A stretch of 64,000 bases of DNA from Dendrolimus kikuchii (lineage: Eukaryota; Arthropoda; Insecta; Lepidoptera; Lasiocampidae). The first letter of the stretch is position 1. Every line of letters starts with the position of its first letter. Both the position numbers and the translations under genes were made by a program. Under the pieces are notes generated by a model. The model was not told where the DNA came from. It did no database searches and saw only the letters and a list, made by a program, of their open reading frames with translations. Positions 37,665-47,209 of this stretch are shown here, piece after piece. The stretch spans positions 19,682,888 through 19,746,887 of the forward strand of contig CM034406.1 of assembly GCA_019925095.2 (NCBI GenBank). Reading direction: 5' to 3'.

Positions 37665-37855
37665 TTATTTCAGACAAAGCATTGTTAAAAAATGCAAGAA
37701 GTGCATAGAAATATAGTTTTTATAAAAATAAATAAGTAACAAATATATCTTTATCTATTTTTTTTCCATAAAATACTATATTTTTTAGAAGCGTACTATA
37801 TTTTTTTATAACTTATTTTGAAAAATACTGTATTTCGCTGTGAAAATGTTGGCAA

Positions 37856-38082
37856 AATGACAAAAGAAGTCGTGGAAGGCCACGACACACTTTCCATGAT
37901 CAAATTGATCGTGTACCAGCAGAAGGTGATGTCAGGAGCCTTAAGAACAGACGAGCGTGCGTGACAAGAGTTATGAATGTCAAAGAAGCAAGTGAGGTGT
38001 GTAAGAATAAGCCTAAATGGCGCTCTGTTGTTCGTGCCTACCCCGCAAGGGAACTGGCGTGAAGTTATGTATGTATGTATGT
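37856..38082 (+). pseudogene. RTE-A LINE, short 3' fragment
   Basis: Starts within SRGRPRHTFHDQID and ends YPARELA plus ATGT tail. The 13-bp duplication AAAA(T/C)GTTGGCAA lies at 37843-37855 and 38083-38095, within the hAT terminal sequence. Confidence 0.85.
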
Positions 38083-38199
38083 AAAACGTTGGCAACCCTA
38101 ACCGTGACCAAAACACGTCGAGCGACTGGTTTTACGGTCAAAGAATGTTCTAAATACAGGATTTTGAAGAGGGACATATTAGGTATCAAATAAATTGAA

Positions 38200-38800
38200 C
38201 TATATCATTGTTTTACACTTTCGTTACCTTTCATACGACACGGCCTGGGGTGCCTGGAAGAAATCGCTTTAAAGCGATAAAGCCGCCTTTTCTGGCCTTT
38301 GCATGAAATGACTAAATAAGTTACTTTATATGTATATGCTGAACTGTAAACAGTTTTCTATCTATCTAGGTATTTATTGACACCGTATTTATTCAAAAAA
38401 AAAAAACCGTGTCTTGAAATAAATATGTCTAATATATTAAACATTTACTTATTTATCTATTGTAATATATGTTAATATAAAATGCTTGTCATATATAATG
38501 TTAATAAATATATTTATTTAGATTATTTCGTATATACGTATATATTGGTATTCTATAAATGTGTCTCGATTTATGTATGTATTAAATTTATAAATTAATG
38601 TAAGGGTATATATTTAAATTGTACAGTCCTATCTTTTTTTGCTCCACCTACATCGCCAGATTAGTTAAGAATTTCTTTTAAGCTCGGTTGCTTGGAAGAT
38701 ATCGCTTTTAGCGATAAGGCCGCTTGTAGTTTTGCCAAGAACTATTGTAATTATACATTTTGTCTTTATGTGTGCGTATTTTGGTGAGCAATAAATTGTT
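38200..38800 (+). mobile_element. two LINE 3' untranslated regions
   Basis: GCCTGGAAGAAATCGCTTTAAAGCGATAAAGCCGCC (38256-38291) and TTGCTTGGAAGATATCGCTTTTAGCGATAAGGCCGC (38687-38722) are versions of a conserved stem-forming LINE 3' block also at 34106-34141. The first ends in TATCTATCTAGG, the second in AATAAATTGTTGTC. The space between is AT-rich. No coding part. Confidence 0.55.
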
Positions 38801-39006
38801 GTCTATTTAAAACTTCATACATTTTTTATAGCTACGCAGTGAGTGGAAGTGTTCCGGTGGTCTACTTCCCCCTTCCCGTATCACATCCCTCTGTTTCGTT
38901 CCCCTATCCCATGCTTTCTATCTAATTTCTCCTGTTTTATCTCTCTATCAGAACCCGTTTATTCCAACTTTAGTATTCGTTCCGCTCCATCCCATCCTAA
39001 AGGTTT

Positions 39007-39317
39007 TTTTTATAGTTTTTTATTGCAGGAGATCAGCAGACAAGCAGACGGCCCATTTGATGGAAAGCGGTTACCATCGCCTATGGACATTTGCAATACC
39101 AAAGTTGCTACAAATGCGCTGTTGCTCTCTTAAGGGAGACTGGAACCTGGTCAATAATGCCGGAACACAACACAAGGTTGTTATGGCGACATACTTTAGA
39201 CCAGGGGTGGTAGCCATCCAGTCGGGCAAACGCCCTACCACCTGGCTGTGGGTTGTTAAGTCGCCTCTTACGACAGGCTGCCCGGCCGCAGGAAGTTGTA
39301 TTCTTTCGACGTTCCTG
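39007..39317 (-). mobile_element. SL short poly(A) element
   Basis: Full central sequence from the T-rich left edge. The right (5') end is altered: GTTCCTGATAAAAAGG instead of GTTCCTGCACGGAT. Confidence 0.8.
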
Positions 39318-39430
39318 ATAAAAAGGTTGGCAACACGTTGGCTTCGCCCGTGATGTTGCGAACGTCTGTATGTAACGGTAACCACTTTTTAGTTAGGTCA
39401 TCTGCCTGTATGCCAGCTTCGCAATAAAAA
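39318..39430 (+). mobile_element. distant SL relative, 3' part
   Basis: GTAACGGTAACCACTTTTTAG, CATCTGCCTGTATGCCAGC and TTCGCAATAAAAAG follow the plan of the SL 3' end (GGTAACCGCTTTCCATCAAG ... TGCCTGTCTGCTG ... TGCAATAAAA) but are clearly diverged. Likely an older subfamily. Confidence 0.45.
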
Positions 39431-40015
39431 GATCAAAACAAAGGCAAAACAACTACTGTACAAGGCGTGTCCTATCTGCGGTGTAATAATCTTTGACGAC
39501 ACAGTACGAGTTTCAGTCAGATACGCATGGCGTAACCTACGAGTCGGACGTCATGTTATGATTTTTTTTAATACATTTTTGTTTACGTAGTTTATAAAAA
39601 AAGTTTTCTTTTTTCTGTGTGATTATTTTATCTGTTTTCTATTACGCCCTATGTGAAATTATTTAAAAAAGTGTTTCTAACTTTTACAATAGTTTTGTGT
39701 TTTGTTTTCTACGGGACACAGATTACAGGTTTTACATTTTTCTGAAGTATGTGGTAAAGTGCTTTTTTGGACACGGTAAACCAGTTTATTAATTTCCAAC
39801 AGACCTTAAATATTTTTGGTCTAAATATTTCTGGACTACCTACTCCAATGTGATAATTACAAAATAGTTGTGTGTATAAGAACGAATTAACTATTCCTAT
39901 TTTAAAATAATTTTGATAAATATTAGTTCAGATTTATAAACCACCATTAAAAACGTTTTTAGAGATAATATAAACATATTTAGTTCTTTTTGTGAATTTA
40001 CTATTGTTTAAAATC
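39431..40015 (+). other. upstream region of exon candidate
   Basis: Mostly non-repetitive AT-rich sequence. No TATA box or initiator could be assigned with confidence. The segment may include an untranslated leader. Confidence 0.3.
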
Positions 40016-40074
40016 ATGAATGGTGCAACGTTGGACCTGGAACGCGGTAACGAGAACGCGGGAAATGTTGACAG
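40016..40074 (+). CDS. candidate first coding exon of a host gene
   Basis: ATG at 40016 (context AAAATCATGA) opens MNGATLDLERGNENAGNVD and ends GACAG at a GTGAGT donor (40075-40080). The sequence is unique in the window, with even codon use. An FB element nest begins 90 bp into the presumed intron. The family is not recognised. No partner exon was identified downstream; a link to the 3901-3950 exon is possible but unsupported. Confidence 0.45.
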
Positions 40075-40208
40075 GTGAGTTATAAAATAGACAATTTTAT
40101 ACTGACAATAAGACAAGTTGTCTAGTAATATTTTTTCAAGTTTTCGCTACTAGGTTATACATCATAAAACTACGTTTTAACGATTTTAAGCGTGATAATT
40201 TATTTGAT

Positions 40209-40471
40209 GAAAGAATGACAAAACAGATATACAATACAAAAGTGGATGGATGCAGAAGTCGTGGAAGGCCACGACACACCTTCCATGATCAAATTGATCG
40301 TATACTAGCAGAAGGTGATGTCAGGAGTCTTAAGAACAGATGAGCGTGCATGACAAGAGTTATGAATGTCAAAGAATTGAGTGAGGTGTGTAAGAACAAG
40401 CCTGAATGGCGCTCTGTTGTTCGTGCCTACCCCGCAAGGGAACTGGCGTGAAGCTATGTATGTATGTATGT
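40209..40471 (+). pseudogene. RTE-A LINE, 5'-truncated, with stop
   Basis: Starts GAAAGAATGACAAAACAG and ends GGAACTGGCG plus ATGT tail. The target duplication AATTTATTTGAT lies at 40197-40208 and 40472-40483. LKNR is followed by a TGA (AACAGATGAGC), so the frame is closed. Confidence 0.82.
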
Positions 40472-40734
40472 AATTTATTTGATTTTTTTATTATTCCGAC
40501 GTTTCGGACAGTTTTCAGTAGCCGTGATCACGGAAGACAAAGATATCAAGTGTCACAATCAGTATTGTTAAATTTATTATATTTAGCCTAATTCAATTTG
40601 TTAATTTTAATTGTTGTTTATGATTATTATCTTACTCTATTGGAGTCCAATCTAATTTACTACCGCTTCGTAACATGTGGTGTGAAGAGAAGAAGCGGCG
40701 GAAGAAACTCTTCAGCAAACATGCCAAGCTTTAA

Positions 40735-41505
40735 TCTATACTAATATTATAAAGCTGAAGAGTTTGTTTGTTTAAACGCGCTAATCTCAGGAACCGCTTG
40801 TCCGATTTGAAAAATTCTTTCAGTCTTGAATAGTACATTTATCGAGGAAGGCTATAGGCTATATTATATTTTCAAAAAAAATAGGCATCCTTACTTAAAG
40901 TCCAATAATGTAACCCAAGGTGTAAAAAAATGACCCGAAAAATCCATACACGGCGTGCGCTGCGAAAACTATTGATTATAGATCAAAACATTGTACTACC
41001 ACTTTGCAGAACATGTAATTGTCTACAAAAAATATCGCGTAACCATATGTCTAACTATTGTAGTTATCACACAATAAGTGTTTTGTTTTATTTTTTTAAA
41101 TAATGAAAATGCCGTCGCTTCAAAAACTCTTTATTTTGTACCTTGGTATTAATCCTTATCAAAATAAATTACTCAATATTCAAGACGAATTCAATACCTT
41201 TCTAGATCTTTTTGAATTATTAAATTCGGAAGTTTCATTCAAAAGATATTGCGATATTTAAAATGTAAGTATTAGTGTTGTAGCCAAATATACTAATATT
41301 GTTTGATTGAACGCGCTAATCTTAGGAACTACTGGTCTGATTTGAAAAATTATTTCAGTGTTGGATAGCCCATTTATCGAGGAAGGCTATAGGCTATATA
41401 TCATCACGCTAAGATCAATAGGAGCGGAGCACCAATGAAGAATGTTTCAAAATCGGAGGGTTTTGAAAGCAAATGCCACGCGGACGACGTCGCGGGCACA
41501 GCTAG
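40735..41505 (+). mobile_element. Helitron (HEL), composite form with exact ends
   Basis: Starts TCTATACTAATATTATAAAG and ends GCGGGCACAGCTAG. It sits between A (40734) and T (41506) with no duplication, as Helitrons do. The paralogous FB at 7251-7266 gives the empty site CTCTAATAATTTTA. The 771-bp copy has a full HEL 5' end, a unique middle, then a second 5'-like end (TACTAATATTGTTTGATTG at about 41289) leading to the common 3' end. No Rep/helicase. Confidence 0.88.
41109..41261 (+). CDS. 50-codon frame inside the composite Helitron
   Basis: MPSLQKLFILYLGINPYQNK followed by LLNIQDEFNTFLDLFELLNS and EVSFKRYCDI, then a stop. The frame is also open at 53161-53313 (- strand) and, extended to 68 codons, at 48980-49186. 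It is broken at 32.8 kb and 62.5 kb. Differences among the open copies are mostly conservative. The family is not recognised; it could be a captured gene fragment. Expression is unknown. Confidence 0.35.
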   Translation: MPSLQKLFILYLGINPYQNKLLNIQDEFNTFLDLFELLNSEVSFKRYCDI

Positions 41506-42030
41506 TAATTTTATATAATATTAAAATGGGTGGGAGGTATAATAAAAAGAAATTGAATTACAATTTCTTGCGCCACCTCTTTTCAAGCCACAACATGTTG
41601 AGAAGCGGTGGTAAATGAGATTAGGTTCCCATAGAGTAAATAATAACCATAGACAAAATTAAAACTAATTAATTAAAATTAACAAGTTGGCGGTAAGCTA
41701 AATAAAAGTTTAACTTGTCTTCCGTGATCACGGCTATTGAAAAGTGGCCGAAACGTAGGAATAATAAAAACGTTAAAACGTAGTTTTGTTAAGTTATCTA
41801 GTATTTACCGTAGCAGACTAAATAAGTCTGAATAGAGTTTTTGGTGGACACGTGTTTAATGTAAGGTGTCTTTTCAAGTAACCATAAGATCTCCCTTATA
41901 GACTTCGGCTGGTGCTTATTCGCCTAATGATTATCAAAGTAATCCATCCATAAATTCAGCGAACTCTATATAAAGAAGAAAAAAGTAATAAGGCCTTATT
42001 AAGGCATGAAACCAAGTCATAAATAAAAAT

Positions 42031-42350
42031 ATCCGTGCAGGAACGGAGTAAGAATACAATTTCCTGCGGCCGGGCGGCCTGTCGTAAGAGGCGACTTAAC
42101 AACCCACAGCCAGGTGGTTGGGCATTTGCCCGACTGGATGGCTACCACCCCTGGTCTAAAGTATGTTGCCATAACAACCTTGAGTTGTGTTCCGGCATTA
42201 GTGACCAGGTCCCAGTTTCCCTTAAGAGAGCAGCAGCGCATTTGTAGCAACTTTGCTGTTGCAAATGTCCATAGGCGATGGTAACCGCTTTCCATCAAGT
42301 GGGCCGTGTGCCTGTCTGCTGATCTCCTGCAATAAAAAAAATAAAAAAAA
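42031..42350 (+). mobile_element. SL short poly(A) element, near full length
   Basis: ATCCGTGCAGGAACGGAGTA at the 5' end and GATCTCCTGCAATAAAAAAA at the 3' end. Confidence 0.88.
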
Positions 42351-42554
42351 AGTTCAACCAATATTTATCAATTCGAAAAACAAAACTTTAAAAACACCAA
42401 AAGTTGTTTTAAATGATTTAGCAATAAATTAGGTTAGTTAACATAACAGCCCAAACCACTTTTGTCAAAAACAAACATGTTAAATCGGAGTTTGAACCTG
42501 GGACATTGACAGAAGATGTATGTCAGTGTGTGTGTGGAAGGAAAAGACATATTG

Positions 42555-42855
42555 TGGAGGAACGGAGAACGAATACAATTTCCTGCGTTGGGGCGGCCTT
42601 TCGTAAGAGGCGACGTAACAACCCACAGCCGGGTGGTTGGGCATTTGCCCGACTGGATGGCTACCACCCCTGGTTTAAAGTATGCCGCCGTAACAATCTT
42701 GAGTTGTGTTCCGGCATTAGTGATCAGGTTCCAGTTTCCCTTAAGAGAGCAGCAGCGCATTTGTAGCACCTTTGATGTTAAAAATGTCCATAGGTGATGG
42801 TAACCGCTTTCCATCGAGTGGGCCGTCTGTCTGTCTCCTGAACTCATGCAATAAA
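42555..42855 (+). mobile_element. SL element, diverged copy
   Basis: Starts at GTGGAGGAACGGAGAACG and ends TGAACTCATGCAATAAATAA. Contains GTTGGGGCGGCC where others have GGCCGGGCGGCC. An RTE-B-like GAAGATGTATGTCAG...GGAAAAGACATATTG stretch (42511-42555) precedes it. Confidence 0.78.
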
Positions 42856-43254
42856 TAAAAATTACACATATATTTAAATATTTGTACGACCATAGGTCAG
42901 ATACGGTGATACTGGTCATACTGGTTTACCAACTATTGTCGGCGAACCTGTATCTCTGCAAATAAATGATTCATTCATTCAACATACAAAGCCTAGGTCA
43001 TCGTAGTCAGTAAGATATCCAGAGGCTGTCTGCCTTACCTCCCTGGATCGCCATACTGATCCGATGTCCGAGGTAAGAACGAGCCCTCTGGTCACCCGAC
43101 GAATCAATGAGTTGTTTTGATAGATCTTTCTAGAGGCTCATAGGATAAGATTTAATACATGCTTACTCAATTCTAAATAAAAAATAACTTAAATATTGTA
43201 GTACAATTAAGATAAACTTAACTTAAATTATATTCTATATATAATCTATTAAGA

Positions 43255-43428
43255 CTATAAGTAGGATACTAAGCCTAGAGCATTGAAGTTCGTGGGTAAG
43301 GTATCCAGAAGACTATCTGCATCACCTCCCTGCATCGCCTTACTGATCCGTTGTCCGAGGTAAGAACGAGCCTTCTGGTCACCCGACGAATCAATGAGTA
43401 GTTTTAATAGATCTTTGTCGAGGTTCAT
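43255..43428 (-). pseudogene. 57-residue open frame in tandem unit 2
   Basis: MNLDKDLLKLLIDSSGDQKA, then RSYLGQRISKAMQGGDADSL and LDTLPTNFNALGLVSYL. The DQ-A--YL-QRIS-A-Q-G-A-S-L core parallels the QRISLAIQRGNAAS end of LINE polyproteins (compare 5206 and 10440). It is the only intact unit of three. A LINE remnant is more likely than a host gene. Confidence 0.4.
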
Positions 43429-43522
43429 AAGATAAAACTTAATACATAGATTCAATTCAAAATAAAAAAATAACTTAATATAGTAGTACAATTAAGATAA
43501 AGTTAACTTAAATTGTATTCTC

Positions 43523-43765
43523 ACGACGGCCTGTGTGATTGAGCGGGCTAAGCTTTTGCCGGCCTACCTCACTGCAACGCAGAGGCTCCGGATTCGATTC
43601 TTGGTATAGTAAATTTCGGAAACGTATTTTCTCCGTTATTTACTATGGTCTGGTTGTCTGGGATCGGCCCCAGAGTAGTCCGTTGTATATTACCTTAATT
43701 TACTTAATTTGGGGATATACAATATGTGTGTTTGTCTGCCGATTATTATATTATATTATTATTAT
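43523..43765 (+). mobile_element. tS1 tRNA-derived SINE
   Basis: GTGTGATTGAGCGGGCTAAG (A-box-like) and CTCCGGATTCGATTCTTGG (B-box-like) head the element, then TAGTAAATTTCGGAAACG and a GGGGATATACAATATGTGTG tail ending in ATT repeats. It splits the tandem array. Confidence 0.75.
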
Positions 43766-44129
43766 TCTATATATAATCTCTTGAGACTATAAGTAGGATA
43801 CTAAGCCGAGGGCATTGAAGTTAGCAGGTAAGGTATCCAGAAGTCTCTGCGTTACCACCCTGAATCGCCATACTGATCCGTTGTCCGAGGTAAGAACGAG
43901 CCCTCTGGTCACCCGAAGAATCAAATGACTTGTTTAAATAGATCTTTGTAGAGGCTCATAAGATAAAATATAAACACATAGTTATATTTAATCTTACTTT
44001 TTGTTAGAAGTGACCTTCGTCTACAAGTTTTAAAATAAAACTTGTTTCCGCAAACAAATATCGCGCCATATTTACAATATTATCTGACCTCCACCCGCCT
44101 ACGGACTTAGATCCTTTAAGTCGCGGAAT

Positions 44130-44340
44130 CCTAATATTACAAATGCGCGTGTGAGTTTACTTCTGACGTTTTATCACCTCAACTATGCATCGGATAGTCA
44201 CGAGGTTTTGCATACACGTTGTCAGGGGTATAGTATAGGACATGGGGTATCTTTCATCCAGACAAAGTACTATTCCCGAGGGATAGTAGGGATAGTGAAA
44301 ATATTTTCTTTGTTTGTTACAACTCCATTCATTCTTTGAT
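44130..44340 (+). mobile_element. Helitron-like fragment
   Basis: TCCTAATATTACAAATGCGCG and GGGTATCTTTCATCC resemble non-autonomous lepidopteran Helitron interiors. Termini are not resolved. Confidence 0.3.
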
Positions 44341-44399
44341 TAATAATTGTAATGCAACTTCTATATATATTAAAAAATACTTCGACGGACAAGTGGCAA

Positions 44400-44505
44400 A
44401 ACGAATCTTCAAAATTTTGAAAAGTGGCCGAAACGTCGTAATAATGAAAATCAAATAAGTTACCGCACTTAAAACCGTTAAAACTTAGTTTTATTAAATT
44501 TATAG
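44400..44505. mobile_element. FB foldback element, right-end fragment
   Basis: TTGAAAAGTGGCCGAAACG and GTTACCGCACTTAAAACCG followed by TTAGTTTTATTA match the FB right terminus. Confidence 0.6.
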
Positions 44506-44621
44506 GAATTTATATTTTTACACTTCTTCACTTAATTTGGTAGTTAATTTTGTCCCCTTTGCATATAATATTTATTTTGCTGTATTTTTCTGGTCTAAGT
44601 GCTCGAATCATAATTTTGTTA

Positions 44622-44871
44622 CATACATACATAACTTTACGCCAGTTCCCTTGCGGGGTAGGCACGGACAACAGAGCGCCATTCAGGCTTATTCTTACAC
44701 ACCTCGCTTGCTTCTTTGACACTCATAGCTCTTGTCATGCACGCTCGTCTGTTCTTAAGGCTCCTGACATCACCTTCTGCTAGTACACGATCAATTTGAT
44801 CATGGAAGGTGTGTCGAGGCCTTCCACGACTTCTGCATCCATCCACTTTTGCATTGTTATATCTGTTTTGT
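44622..44871 (-). pseudogene. RTE-A LINE, 5'-truncated
   Basis: The frame VDGCRSRGRPRHTFHDQIDR to YPARELA (69 residues) is on the minus strand with the ATGT tail at the left. The duplication CATAATTTTGTTA is at 44609-44621 and 44872-44884. Confidence 0.85.
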
Positions 44872-44986
44872 CATAATTTTGTTAGTGTGTCTTAAATTGT
44901 GTTTACATACAAATATGAGTGAAATTATTCTTTGTTTGTATGATATTTGTCATGATTTTTAAACTAAAGTGCACGTATTATATTTA

Positions 44987-45344
44987 CTAGTGGTCGCCCG
45001 TAGTCGAAACTCGACCATAATAATTAATTTAAATTATAAATTTGAACTTTATTAAAATTCTGTTGTCAAAGACTATACTTCTATAATCACAGATTTCGCC
45101 AAGGCTACGCTGTCAATTTGACTTTAACAATAAACAAAAGAGTATATATGCGTGTGTGTGTCAAATACATGGTAGTGTGTGTAATGATTTTTTTTATTAA
45201 TTTAATGTATTTTTAAGCATAATTTAAAAAAAATAGCATTCTGCACTCTTTCTCTATATGAACTATAAGTGTGCGAAATTTCATACTCCTCCGTCCGCGC
45301 AATTTTCGTAAAAAGGGGTACAAAGTTTTTGCATCACGTATTAA
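44987..45344 (-). repeat. R4 dispersed repeat, reverse copy
   Basis: Starts CTAGTGGTCGCCCGTAGTCG and ends TTGCATCACGTATTAA; inverted relative to 4397-4745. Both ends are more complete than in that copy. Its 3' end on the minus strand reads CGACCACTAG. Confidence 0.65.
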
Positions 45345-45601
45345 TCTATATATAAAAGAAAGTCATGTTAGTCACACTATTTATATCTCAAGAACGGCTG
45401 TAATGATTTGGCTGAAAATTGGTGGGGAGGTAGCTTAGAACCAGGAGACGGACATAGGATACTTTTTATCCCGTTGGAACAGGTAGGTGGCGCTGAGATT
45501 AATATAATAATACAGTTGATGCAGATTTAAGATTTAAAAATTATAACACTTCATGCCATATCCCTTTTTAACTCGAGCGAAGCCGCCGGGCAACAGTTAG
45601 T
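45345..45601 (+). mobile_element. Helitron-like short element
   Basis: Begins TCTATATATAAAAGAAAGTC, contains GAACGGCTGTAATGATTTGG and GGATACTTTTTATCCCG, and ends GCCGGGCAACAGTTAG followed by T. The layout is TC...(C/T)TAG-T, as in lepidopteran non-autonomous Helitrons. Confidence 0.6.
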
Positions 45602-45987
45602 CTTGTAGCAATTGTAAATTACACGTATATTTTCCTGTTTGTATTTTAACGGGTATTATATAGAGGTATTATATAGGTATTTTAATATTAGTTTTTTTTT
45701 TTTTTTTACTATTGTATATATATTTTTAAGTTAGGTTTATTTATAGGATATTTTAGATTTTTAATTAATATTAATTTGTATAGGCTATAAAATAAAAATG
45801 TTGATTATATAGATGTTTTTATGTTATCAATATTTGCATGAGTGTGGTCAATGACGAAGGTTGTCCTCGGTATAGTTCCCGGCACGATTCTTGAGCGGTC
45901 ACCTTGACCCGCGCGCAGTGTTATTGCGGTGCTTTTTCGAAGTACAAGGTATTATCCCTTTCGAGTAAAGGGACTAAAATATTATAT
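45602..45987. other. no gene recognised
   Basis: AT-rich with a long T run near 45693-45707. No coding or terminal signals. Confidence 0.45.
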
Positions 45988-46942
45988 TGCTACGAGTTAC
46001 AGGACTCGAATTAAAATGCCGTTGGAATGACTATAGAATTTATTAGCCCGGATCAGCCCGCCCGCGGTTAGGACGGCAGGCTGGCAGGCACGGACAGACA
46101 GACACAGACGGCGGCGTCTCAGGCGCCGCCAATCAAGATCTCTCCACGTCCCTGCGAGGGACGTTAGGAGACATAGCCCCCCCACAGGATAGACTAGGCG
46201 TGTTGCTGGGAAGTTTCTTTCGCCGTTTCTTCTCTCCCAGCCATAACACGTTACGAAACGGCAGTAAGATAGCGTAGGCCGCCGCGAACCGCCGATCCCG
46301 GCCCGCCGGGATCCTTCCCCTCGGGCTTTATATTACCCGTCGCCCGTTCTCAATTAGTGCTTTGTGTCGCCCTATGGTGGGCATCATTAAATTCATCCCC
46401 CTCTCATGGCAACAGTCCAGCCGAGGTAAAACTCCTTAGGGAGCTCCCTCGAGCAAGTTGGCCCCCCGGGCTCGAGCGCCTTCGCTTCGCGAAGGCACTC
46501 GCCCCAAAAACCCCGGTAAAGTTGTAAGGTCTTCGGACCAACAACATAAAGTCAAGTCCAATAAAAAAAAAAGAATTTATTAGAACTATACAAACACGTA
46601 TAACACAGGTGCAAATATAACTGGAGGCGGCCAGTACAAACGTAACACACGACTCAATAACACGCGCAAAGTCCGTCACTGTATCGCTGATCGAATGTAC
46701 ACAAGTCTCGCCTTGATCGTGGTTCTCGCTAGACTGCCTCCTCTCTCCATCCTGCCGTCGTTTTATACTTCACAAATATAAGTGTGCCCGTATCGTTGAC
46801 TTAATTTCCTAGAAATCGTAATCCGCACACCTGCTTAGTTATTCTGTTTTTCTAAGTAAACAAAAAAAGTCCAAATGCGGGTAGGTAATAAACTGTGCTT
46901 TATGGCAGGCAGGCGTGCATTCACTTTTGTCGGCATGTAAGT
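45988..46942 (-). mobile_element. solo LTR (gypLTR family) split by a GC3 insertion
   Basis: TGCTACGAGTTACAGGACTC at the left and TTTTGTCGGCATGTAAGT at the right. ATAT flanks both sides (45984-45987 and 46943-46946). The right terminus has mutated from TAACA to TAAGT. The GC3 element occupies 46047-46572. Confidence 0.78.
46047..46572 (+). mobile_element. GC3 GC-rich LINE 3' end, best-defined copy
   Basis: Inserted into the LTR with an 11-bp duplication GAATTTATTAG at 46036-46046 and 46573-46583, and ending in poly(A). Contains AGAAGTTTCTTTCGCCG-type text, the CGCTTCGCGAAGGC palindrome and GGACCAACAACATAAAGTC. No intact coding frame; probably the 3' end of a LINE. Confidence 0.8.
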
Positions 46943-47007
46943 ATATTTTTGATATATCGATAAATAGCATCACATTGGGAACGGTCAATGCGTAAAGCGA
47001 TTTTTAT

Positions 47008-47150
47008 TGACGGCGTCTGTAGTTGAGAAGGCTAGCCTTTGCCGGCCTAGCTCGCTGCAACTCAAGTTCCGAGGCCGATTCCTGGTGAGACAAATTTCGG
47101 AAACTAAAATCGATCCCAGACACCCGTCTGGGGTCGATTTTTCAATCATT
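47008..47150 (+). mobile_element. tS1 tRNA-derived SINE with hairpin
   Basis: TGTAGTTGAGAAGGCTAGCC (A-box-like) and TCCGAGGCCGATTCCTGG (B-box-like). The downstream half is replaced by a 16-bp stem: AAAATCGATCCCAGAC (47106-47121), loop ACCC, then its complement with one mismatch to 47141. Confidence 0.6.
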
Positions 47151-47209
47151 AGAAAAGTTATCAGTCGAATCAATTATAACCTGGGTGAATTCAAAAATAA
47201 AGCCTTTCG

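Larger units (their letters stand above)
37291..38100. mobile_element. hAT-type non-autonomous element, carrying an RTE-A insertion
   Basis: Ends TAGGGTTGCCAAC (37292) and GTTGGCAACCCTA (38088-38100) are inverted repeats. The flanks ACCGTGAG (37283-37290) and ACCGTGAC (38101-38108) are an 8-bp duplication with one mismatch, as for hAT. The RTE-A copy at 37856-38082 is nested inside. Without it the element is about 570 bp. Confidence 0.8.
40164..41791. mobile_element. FB foldback element with nested RTE-A and Helitron
   Basis: Left arm from CATAAAACTACGTTTTAACG, right arm ending CGTTAAAACGTAGTTTTGTTA. The left arm is split by RTE-A (40209-40471) and the spacer by a Helitron (40735-41505). Removing both restores an FB of about 580 bp like that at 6950-7616. 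Confidence 0.8.
42990..44000 (-). repeat. three tandem units with a LINE-like C-terminal motif
   Basis: Units at about 42990-43270, 43271-43522 and 43766-44000 share CTGATCCGTTGTCCGAGGTA, AAGAACGAGCCCTCTGGTC and TATATAATCT...GACTATAAGTAGGATACT. The minus strand encodes SSGDQ(R/K)ARSYLG(Q/H)RIS in each. A tS1 SINE interrupts after unit 2. Units 1 and 3 contain stops or frameshifts. Confidence 0.7.

Noticed and set aside
43523..43620. tRNA gene suspected from A- and B-box-like text
   Set aside because: No clover-leaf acceptor pairing; followed by SINE body and tail, and repeated at several loci, so it is a tRNA-derived SINE.
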